Below the pieces are notes generated by a model. It was not told where the DNA came from. It did no database searches and saw only the letters and a list, made by a program, of their open reading frames with translations. Positions 54,401-64,000 of a stretch of 64,000 bases of DNA are shown piece by piece (positions within the stretch are counted from its first letter, which is position 1; the number at the start of each line of letters is the position of its first letter). A program made the position numbers and the translations under genes. Origin of the DNA: Catenaria anguillulae PL171 (taxonomy: Eukaryota > Blastocladiomycota > Blastocladiomycetes > Blastocladiales > Catenariaceae); assembly GCA_002102555.1 (NCBI GenBank), contig MCFL01000025.1, positions 186,001-250,000 on the forward strand, written 5' to 3'.

Positions 54401-54678
54401 CTGCGTCATTGCCTGGCGTGGTGCAGAGCTCCTTGACGCGGTCGTTGACGCCAACAAGTCCTGGCGGGTTTTCCAGTGCGGCGGCCGCGGGACCAGCGGC
54501 GTTGGCGCACGATCCGGCATTTAAGCCCGTGAATCTAGTGTATTTGCGGTCGGTGCTCTTGTCGTTTTTGGAAAAGAAGGCCATGCGGCCGCAGTTGGTG
54601 CCCGTCCTCAACACTCTGCTGGACGGGACCGAGGAGGACATGAAGCGGTTACAAATGGTAATGAATGCGACGCCGTGA
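51424..54678 (+). CDS. GRIP-domain golgin (Golgi coiled-coil tether)
   Basis: GRIP golgins dock on the trans-Golgi through Arl1 and capture vesicles. Exons 51424-52314 and 52384-54678 (69-nt intron, donor GTATGT) give 1061 residues. Apart from a short Ser/Pro break near residue 65-80, residues 15 to about 970 are continuous heptad coiled coil rich in Ala, Glu, Lys and Gln. A Ser/Ala/Pro linker follows, then the C-terminal GRIP domain VNLVYLRSVLLSFLEKKAMR, PQLVPVLNTLLDGTEEDM, KRLQ; the Tyr in LVYL corresponds to the Arl1-contact residue. Domain order (coil then GRIP at the extreme C-terminus) matches Imh1/golgin-245. The 3.2-kb frame has no break. Confidence 0.9.
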
Positions 54679-55314
54679 CCAAGAGTTGCCGCGTGAGTCA
54701 TGTTTGTATAGTCTTCTCCATATACTTGATAGATTCCCGTACTGTTGGTTTCAGAAAGAACTATGTTTTTCATGTTGACAGCATCAATCCAGAACAAGCA
54801 CGAAAGCACGGCCATACGGCATTGCATTGAAGGAAAGGAGGAGAGAGTGAGACAACCCACTTGCCGGGTTGCTGAAGGGAGGGATAAAGGGGACTCGAAA
54901 AAGTGTGAGGCCGCGAGCTTTGGTTGGGTGAGGAGAAGAGAGAAGCACTACGGCCCGGTAGGCAAGACGGCAACACCGCATGCCCAAAAAAAAAACGGCT
55001 AAAGAAGCGAGCAAACAGAAACAAGGAACACGAATATGGGCGGGGGCACACTTGATCGTGTGCGCCAGAGAAGCAATAGAAAAGGGGAAAGAAAGGTGTT
55101 GAAACAACAAAAAAAAAACGACAAGAAGCACACCGAGGAATCAAAGAAAGCAAACACCAAAAGTAAAAAACAAAGATACGATGCTTGCGCTATCGCGCCC
55201 GCTCCCAGACGAGCCAACAGTTGCGGTTGCGCGCCCACCCCCTCTCGAACCGGCTGAAATCCGGTACGTGATTTTGTCCACGCCAACAGTCTGATGACTA
55301 CCCAACGTGCAGCC
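54679..55314. other. Convergent 3' region
   Basis: The stretch lies between the golgin and DUF1752-type genes; A/G-rich on the plus strand with short poly-A runs, no gene. Confidence 0.5.
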
Positions 55315-56502
55315 TCAAAAGAAGTACGTTGACCGGCTCTCATCCAGACTGATCCTCCGATACGCATCCTCATCGACCTCGTCGTCATCCAGCATGTCGT
55401 CATCCTCGGATCCATTGCCACCCATCAAGAACAAGACGGGCGCCGGGCTGCCGGGCGGTGAAGTGCCTGTTCCCGGTGCACACAGTGCGGCTCTTGCCGC
55501 AGGTCCCGTGAGCATACGGACCGATGAGGGAATTCCAAAATACCGCTGCAGGTCGACTTGGCGGTCCGTGCGCTTGATGATGGACGAGGGTCTAGGCGGT
55601 GAGGCGGCGCCAGAATATCTGGTGCGGGTGGATGAGCCAATGGGCGGAATAGGGTAGGGCGAGCCGCGCGGCCGGTCAAGGAGAGAAGCGGGCAGGGTGA
55701 CAACGATGAAGGGCCGCGAAGACGAGGACGACGAGGTCGGTGCTGCAACAGCATTTGTGGAAGCCGCCGCTGATGGTACGGACGATGAGTCAGAGTCTGA
55801 CGGAGCAGGCAGGGCAAGTTGCTGTTGGCGTTGCGTTTGCTGCTTTTGCGGAGCAGGTTTGCGGAACGGGGCGAGCAGCCGTGGGTCGACCTGGAGCGAC
55901 TGCTTGCGCTTGCGCAGGGGAGCATTGGCAGCAGACGAGGGTGGCGGAGGTGGAGGTGGCGGCATCGAGTTGTTGAGGGTATGCGGTGATGTGGGCGAAG
56001 TGGGCGGTGACGCCGCAGACGCTGGCTGATTTGCAGATGGGGTGGCAAATTGCGGGTCAACAAAGCAGGCCGTGGCAGCATCGACCTTGACGGCAAATCT
56101 TGGCTGTGGGCGGCCGGCTTGTGCGCGCAAGCGAAGGGCATGCCAGATGCGCCACGAGATGTTTTCGAGGCGGGTCAGCTCTGCGCGGACATTTTTCTTC
56201 TTTGTGAATTCGGACCAGGTGGAGTGCACCGTGTCGGTTGTGAATGGAATCTCTTGCTCCTGCTCCTGCTCCTGCTCTTGCTCCTGCTCTTGGTTCTGCT
56301 CTTGGCCGCGGTCAAAGTCATAGTCGTGGTCTGGCTGGCTGTCAATGCCGGCAGCGGGAGCAGCGGCGGCCGCAAACGGAAATGACGAGGGAGTTGCGGC
56401 GGTGGGGAAAGCGCCCGGGTGGCCGTTGGCATAGGCGCCCGGGGTGGTGAGAGTGGCAATCGGGTGCATGTGCGGCGAGTGCATTTGCATGGCGACCGAC
56501 AT
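55315..56502 (-). CDS. DUF1752 (AreA-GATA-like motif) protein, putative transcription-related
   Basis: This single exon of 395 residues starts at ATG 56502 (MSVAMQMHSPHMHP). A Glu-Gln repeat (EQEQEQEQEQ) comes first. Then TVHSTWSEFTKKKN and ELTRLENISWRIWHALRLRA form the DUF1752 motif, whose RLENxSWRxWH core is shared by fungal nitrogen and carbon regulators. A Pro-rich and basic stretch (PLRKRKQSLQVDPRLLAPF) may be a nuclear signal. Later VDLQRYFGIPSS and a DDDMLDDDEVDEDAYRRISLDES acidic tail appear. No GATA zinc finger is present, so it is not AreA itself; proteins of this class act in kinase or repressor pathways. A nuclear regulatory role is inference. Confidence 0.72.
   Translation of the reverse strand: MSVAMQMHSPHMHPIATLTTPGAYANGHPGAFPTAATPSSFPFAAAAAPAAGIDSQPDHDYDFDRGQEQNQEQEQEQEQEQEQEIPFTTDTVHSTWSEFTKKKNVRAELTRLENISWRIWHALRLRAQAGRPQPRFAVKVDAATACFVDPQFATPSANQPASAASPPTSPTSPHTLNNSMPPPPPPPPSSAANAPLRKRKQSLQVDPRLLAPFRKPAPQKQQTQRQQQLALPAPSDSDSSSVPSAAASTNAVAAPTSSSSSSRPFIVVTLPASLLDRPRGSPYPIPPIGSSTRTRYSGAASPPRPSSIIKRTDRQVDLQRYFGIPSSVRMLTGPAARAALCAPGTGTSPPGSPAPVLFLMGGNGSEDDDMLDDDEVDEDAYRRISLDESRSTYFF
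56254..56300. repeat. CTCCTG/CTCTTG hexanucleotide repeat
   Basis: The repeat encodes the alternating Glu-Gln run of the DUF1752 protein on the minus strand. Confidence 0.85.
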
Positions 56503-56827
56503 TGCGACGAGTGAAGACTGAAGCGGAAAACGATATCGATATCGATGCGATGGCAAGTGAAAGCGGAGCGACAACGGCAACGCGTTGGAGCTGGTTTTGG
56601 TATTGGTATTGGTTTTGGATTTGGTTGGGGAACCGCGGGAAACAGTGAATTTGCCTCCGAGTATCGTCTGTCAGGTTCAGGCACTGCTTCAAGAGACTTG
56701 AGATGGTCAAGGGCAGGGCGGGCGTCGGATTCTTTTTATCGTATCTGCTTCTGCTTGTTGTCGGTATAGTTACGTGCAAGCGATTCCGATGACACCAGCG
56801 ATAGGAAGGACGGCACTGCGCACAGAC

Positions 56828-56884
56828 ACGAGGACAAGGACAAGGACAAGGACAATGACAATGACAAGGACGAGGACGAGGCGA
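56828..56884. repeat. GGACAA-type microsatellite
   Basis: Imperfect tandem copies of GACAAG and GACGAG, noncoding, upstream of the DUF1752 gene. Confidence 0.8.
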
Positions 56885-56993
56885 TAGCTGCTGTGTTGTT
56901 GATAACCTGTGGAGGCATGCATGGATTTCAAGTGATGAGGCGAGTCAACCCAAGCCCTTACTGCAAATGTTTGACCGGAAGTGGAATGGGAAG

Positions 56994-57015
56994 GGATCCT
57001 GGATCCTGGATCCAG
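56994..57015. repeat. Three tandem GGATCCT units
   Basis: GGATCCT is repeated three times head to tail in noncoding DNA. Confidence 0.8.
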
Positions 57016-58368
57016 CCAAGACGATGGGAGCTAACAAACAAATGCAACGTACAGTGAGCGAGGGAACTGTGCCGCTCCGTGATGATGGGATCAGGACGAA
57101 GAAGGATGCTGGAAATGCTACGTAATGCTATTGACGTATACGGGCATGAAAGAGAGTCCGAGTGAGGGCTCACCTCCCTTTCATACTCGGCCCTCGTCTG
57201 CTTGCCCGTGTGCCTTATCTCCCCGCTTTTCTTCGACTTCTGCTGTGCGCTGTCACCAAGCGCTGAATCGCAGATGGTGACCGCCGTCCATGGGCGACTT
57301 ATCAGCAGTCAATATTTACTGTCCCCGTTGTCATGATATTCTGCCCCAGGCCACCTGCGATATCTGCAGGTGGTCGCATTGACAAGTCACTTTCCATCAT
57401 CATGGCGACGTTGGCCCAAATCAAGACGCAACCAGTGACGCGATCGTGGCGCATGCTGGGCTCGTGCCATTTTGTTAAGTCGCAGTCGGGTCGACCCGGA
57501 ACTGCTGTTTTTTTTTTCAACGTTGCTGCGTGAACCCAGTCAAGCTGCATCACTGCCCGAATGCACCGCGTGCCCATATCTTCGGCCTCTGTGAGCAATG
57601 GGAGTCATTTTGCCTGGGGCGTACAGCCTCTACATACTCAATGTATAGGCTGGCAATGCCGATCGATCAGGGCTCTTCGTTTGGCTTCGTTGCGCCATGG
57701 ACGACGTCTGATTCGACTCGGTGCAAGGCCAGAGTAGTGAACCCGCCATGACGAGACCCTGGCGCCTTGAGCCGAAAGTATCGCTGATTGCAAAACCAAC
57801 TCGCAGTGGTACCGGACATGTCTCTGCAGCGCAGTCTGCAACGCAAAATGCAAACCCAGATGACGGCGAGAAGGTTGGATGGCCCCATGAATCATCACCG
57901 GCAGTCGTCGATTTTGCAACAAACCGTTGCTAAAACTCTGATATCTTGGCAGGCATCCACCTTCTCTGCTGCTGCTTCTCTAGCTAGCAGGGGATGGGAA
58001 TGTGACACAACTTACGAACTTTGGTTTTGATGGATCAAGCATGCAGTGGAGCTGCACGCTGGACGCGAAATGCAAGAGCGAAAAACACAGGAAGTGACAG
58101 TACACGTGATCGCACGCGAGTAGAGATGCATTGTGTCATTGAATGAAGCAGCATGATGAGAAAGGAGCGCTGAAGCAGCGCAACGACTCAATAGACATCT
58201 TTGGAGCTTATCATGCACGCTGATGTATAAGCACATCCCTTGAAACCAAGCGCATCGCCCAAGCACTCCACGACACATCATTGTAGCGCTCGATCGCCTC
58301 GTCCACCTCTATCGCGATTCGACCTCACTCCCAGTCCCAGCACCCAACCCAATCGTCGCCGCATCACC

Positions 58369-58857
58369 ATGCGTTTGGAAAAGTGCTACTTCTGCTCGTC
58401 GACCATCTACCCGGGTCACGGCATCATGTTTGTGCGCAACGACGCCAAGCAGTTCCGGTTCTGCCGGTCAAAGTGCCACAAGAACTTCAAGATGAAGCGC
58501 AACCCGCGCAAGGTCAAGTGGACAAAGGCGTTCCGGAAAGCCGCAGGCAAGGAGATGGTTGTGGACGGTGCGCTCGACCTGGAACGCCGTCGCAACGTGC
58601 CCACGCGCTACGACCGCAACGTGATGATGGCCACGCTTACGGCCATGAAGAAGATTTCCGCCATTCGCGCAAAGCGCGAGTTTGTCTTTACAAAGTCTCG
58701 CATCATGGCACGCAAGAAGGTGGCCGAGAAGACGGCAAATCTCAAGGCAGTCAAGAAGAATGTCGAGCTGGTGCCCAGGGACCAGGTCAAGAGGCTGCAA
58801 GAGCACAAGATCTTGGAGAGCAAGGACCACAGGATGGACGTGGATATGGATTTGTAA
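58369..58857 (+). CDS. RLP24: Rlp24, pre-60S ribosome biogenesis factor (eL24-like)
   Basis: Rlp24 occupies the eL24 site on pre-60S particles and is exchanged in the cytoplasm after Drg1 acts. Intact single exon, 162 residues. The zinc ribbon [13 protein letters not shown]...[12 protein letters not shown] is complete, followed by [40 protein letters not shown] and [20 protein letters not shown]. The extended C-terminus ([14 protein letters not shown], then [11 protein letters not shown]) distinguishes it from ribosomal eL24 itself. Length and motif order match the family across eukaryotes. Confidence 0.96.
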   Translation: MRLEKCYFCSSTIYPGHGIMFVRNDAKQFRFCRSKCHKNFKMKRNPRKVKWTKAFRKAAGKEMVVDGALDLERRRNVPTRYDRNVMMATLTAMKKISAIRAKREFVFTKSRIMARKKVAEKTANLKAVKKNVELVPRDQVKRLQEHKILESKDHRMDVDMDL

Positions 58858-59117
58858 GTCGGCTTGGTCTGGCCAAGGATTTGCTGTTTTTCTGTTTCTT
58901 TTTCCTCACACTGTATATACATACTATGATCTTTCGACGACCGTGCCGTCTTTTTCTATTTGCCAGGTCGGCCGCCGCAGACGCCAACTGGCAGATTCGG
59001 CGAGCAGAAAAAAACAGCGATCCTGACTCCATTCTCTCTGGCAGTCAATGCATCTCACGCACACTTGCGACTTATACACTTGTGACATGCACAAATCGAC
59101 CAATTGGCAACTGAACC

Positions 59118-60652
59118 ATGGCACCCACTGCAACCCCCTCGCCCGTCTCGGAGCCGGCCAGCTTGGCGCCCTTCTCGTTTGAGCAATGGTACCCATTGTT
59201 CCGCCGGCACACCATCAAGTCGGTCGTCATCGACTTGCCGACCGACTTTGTAGAGTATCTTCACGCCGACGGCATTGCGCTGCCCGAATCAGAGTACGGA
59301 CACACATCACATTGTTGGCTCCCCCAAAGTGCAGCCATGCCTGACCCTCGTTTTCCCTCGCGCGGCCGGGCAACAACAGGGCACTCTACACTTATGACGA
59401 ATCCGTCGACACGGAGGCCATTGCTTCGCAGTCCGACTCGGACTCTGGCGACGACGACGACGATGACATTGCATCCGAAGCCGAGCCAGCACCCACCTTC
59501 CCAGCCTTGGAATCCGCCATTTCGGCGGCCATTGCGTCGCTCGGCGGCGCCGTGTTCCCCAAACTCAACTGGTCGAGCCCGCGGGACGCGGCTTGGATTG
59601 CACTGGACGGCACGCTGAAATGCGGGTCCATGAGCGACATTATCTTGCTACTCAAGGCGAGCGACTTTGTTGCGCACGATCTGGACCAGCCCGCAGAACG
59701 CCGGGTGTTGGTGTTGCGCAAGTGGGCCGGATTGCATCCTGGGTTGGAGTTTCGGTGTTGGGTGCATGCTCAGCAGTTGATTGGTACGCTGCCATCACAG
59801 TCAACCATTTGGAGGCGCTCAGTTTTGAAGCAAATCAAAGTAAGCCAATTTGACATGCGGATTTGACGACGCACGGCATGTACAGCCATTTCGCAGAGGG
59901 ATACCTCGCACTTTTACCCATTTCTCGTCACCGACCATCAAGATTTGAGCGATTCGATTCATGATTTCTTTGAGGATGTGGTCCGCGACCAGTTCCCACT
60001 CGAATCTTGTATGTATGCTGCTCACCCACTCTGCATTCCCATTTTCTCGCTCAAGCACCCAACTGACTTTGACCCCCTGATCTCTGCGGGCGGCACAGAC
60101 TGCTTCGACGTCTACCTCGCAAAAGCTGACCGCGAGCCCACGTTGGTTGACTTGAACCCGTTTTCGCAAACCACCGACACGCTCCTGTACACGTGGGACG
60201 AGCTGCAACAGCTTGCGCTTGCCGCAGCTAGCAAACCGGCCGTGGCCATGCCCGCGCCGACCACTGCTTTGGGCCTTGGTACCAGCGACAATGTCCAAGA
60301 GCTCAGCAACGGCATCACACGCATCTACTTGAACGGCAACACCGACGCTCACGCAAACTCAAACGCTAACGCAAACGCAACCGCAGGCAACGCTCGAGCC
60401 GACCTGCGCGCCGCGCTGGCGGCAGCCATTGCGGCTGCCGAGGCGGCGGACGACGACGAGCAAGATGCTGAGCTGCGTGTAATTCGTAGCGAGCTCGAGG
60501 TGCATTCGGGCGCCGCGCCCACGTTTGCGGCCAGCCGTGTGCCGCTCGACGTTGTGGCCATCAGTCAGGGCAAGTCGGTTGCCGAGTTTGCGGCAGAGTG
60601 GCAGGTGGCCATGGCGCAAGCGGCTGCGGCCTCGGATGACGAGAATGAATGA
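59118..60652 (+). CDS. CDC123: Cdc123, eIF2 assembly factor
   Basis: Cdc123 is an ATP-grasp protein that helps assemble translation factor eIF2. Exons 59118-59293, 59380-59783, 59886-60008 and 60099-60652 give 418 residues. SFEQWYPLFRRHTIKSVVIDLP starts the fold. An acidic insert (SDSDSGDDDDDD) precedes FPKLNWSSPRDAAWI, GTLKCGSMSDIILLLKASDFVAHDL and LEFRCWV. ISQRDTSHFYPFL, YCFDVYLAK and VDLNPFSQTTDTLLYTWDEL follow, containing the nucleotide- and metal-binding Asp/Asn positions. These signatures are formed across the junctions, supporting all splice sites. The C-terminal 110 residues are an Asn/Ala and Ala-rich extension not typical of the family. It lies 260 nt downstream of RLP24 on the same strand. 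Confidence 0.94.
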
Positions 60653-61090
60653 GAGCGAAGCGTGACGAGTGACAGCATTGGTTGGTTTGGTGAAATAGTG
60701 ATATCAGGAATAGATATTAACTTCCACTTCAAATCAAGCCATTATTGAATTTGCATGTTTTGGATATGCTCAAAGTAAGGAAATGCCAACGACGTCCAAC
60801 AATCAAGGGGACACGAGAGGCCATGAGGATGTGAGCGATGGGCGCGGCCCACGCGAGAGCCAAGGAAGAGACGGAACAAATAAGAAATCAAACGGGAAAT
60901 TATCAAGCACAGGGACGAGTGGAAAAACAGAGACGATGCATGAATGCGACAAGAACAACAAAGGTATGGACAGGAAAACAAACATGCGTCGCTTTACGCT
61001 ACCCCGGCAATAATTCAACCAACAAAAACACACTGAAACCCTCGCACCACCCAAGATCAGCGACGGGGTTACTGAACAATACGACATGAC
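60653..61090. other. Convergent 3' region
   Basis: The stretch separates CDC123 (+) from GFA1 (-); A-rich on the plus strand, no gene. Confidence 0.5.
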
Positions 61091-63596
<2,506 letters not shown>

Positions 63597-64000
63597 GGTT
63601 GCTGCAGGTATGGAGATGGGCAAAAGGCAGAGCGGGTCGATCGAGTCGAGTGTGCGTGCGTATGGGCGTGGGGCGGGAGAAGAGCAAGTCCAGAAGGGGC
63701 AAGGGACGCGAGGGGAACAGGCTGGCTTTATACCGCTGAGCTGAGGTTGCACGACGAGAGAGAAAGCGGTCGCGAATGAGTGGTGCAACGTGCAGCGACA
63801 GCGCGGTCGTCATCTCAGTCGCAGCGGATCACCACACGTTCACTCACATTCGGTTGCAAGCGAGGGAGGCGCGCGTCATCCCCGAAAATACACACCACAT
63901 TTGCCGCTCGCCGCCAAACTCCATTATTGGCCACCCATCTGTATCACACAATTGCCGATTGACCACAGTCGCAGCACTGACTGCCGCCGTCGACCTTGCA
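63597..64000. other. GFA1 upstream region
   Basis: This is the 5' flank of GFA1, with alternating C-rich and G-rich blocks; no gene is recognised before the window ends. Confidence 0.5.

Larger units (their letters stand above)
56503..58368. other. Intergenic 1.9-kb stretch
   Basis: No coding feature is recognised. It contains a GGACAA-rich microsatellite (56828-56884), a triple GGATCCT (56994-57015) and several short motif-free frames. The last 150 nt are the C-rich promoter of RLP24. Confidence 0.5.

Overview
This window is nuclear DNA from a fungus. Almost every recognisable gene is eukaryotic, and most are split by short GT-AG introns (about 54-140 nt) whose donors are usually GTATGT, GTACGT/C or GTGCGT. 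The gene set includes a stand-alone saccharopine reductase (fungal alpha-aminoadipate lysine pathway), a sterol C-5 desaturase, GFA1 (first step towards chitin precursors), NUS1, SDS3 and NUF2. The DNA is GC-rich. Together with a decayed WW-type ankyrin-like fragment this suggests an early-diverging zoosporic fungus, perhaps Blastocladiomycota; that placement is inference.

Layout, left to right: PCK1 (5' end outside the window), SDHAF4 (-), SDS3 (-), a weakly coding gap, a UDP-glucose 4-epimerase with a very large insertion (+), a secreted HELLH metalloprotease-like protein (-), NUS1 (-), a degenerate region (broken + strand ORF, truncated protein kinase on -, then about 3.6 kb without genes), ERG3 (+), an F-box-like/LRR protein (+), IST1 (-), a split-RING membrane protein (+), an internally duplicated protein of unknown function (+), a SUZ-domain protein (-), a WD40-like protein (-), an ER cyclophilin (+), an unknown Ser-rich protein (-), TSR4 (-), two HIT-family genes (-) flanking an ankyrin-like remnant, LYS9 (+), an I78-type protease inhibitor (+), RPS22/uS8 (-), NUF2 (+), a bestrophin-like channel (-), a GRIP-domain golgin (+), a DUF1752-type protein (-), RLP24 (+), CDC123 (+) and GFA1 (-).

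The genes do not form one pathway; this is an ordinary compact fungal housekeeping segment. Themes include ribosome biogenesis and translation (TSR4, RLP24, uS8, CDC123), membrane and secretory functions (NUS1, ERG3, golgin, IST1, cyclophilin, GFA1), kinetochore and chromatin (NUF2, SDS3), and central metabolism (PCK1, SDHAF4, LYS9, epimerase).

The most notable observations are: (1) single-nucleotide frame breaks, nearly all needing one extra base, concentrated in PCK1, SDHAF4, SDS3, the 36-37 kb gene and LYS9 while long neighbours are intact; (2) an epimerase whose catalytic Ser and Tyr are about 168 residues apart instead of about 25; (3) a RING domain split by about 106 residues; (4) a kinase that stops at subdomain IX beside a broken antisense ORF; (5) a tandem HIT gene pair with conserved intron phases flanking an ankyrin-like fossil; (6) a telomere-like repeat inside a divergent promoter; (7) micro-exons of 7-8 codons or less and one GC-AG intron. 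All family names come from reading motifs by eye; no database search was possible.
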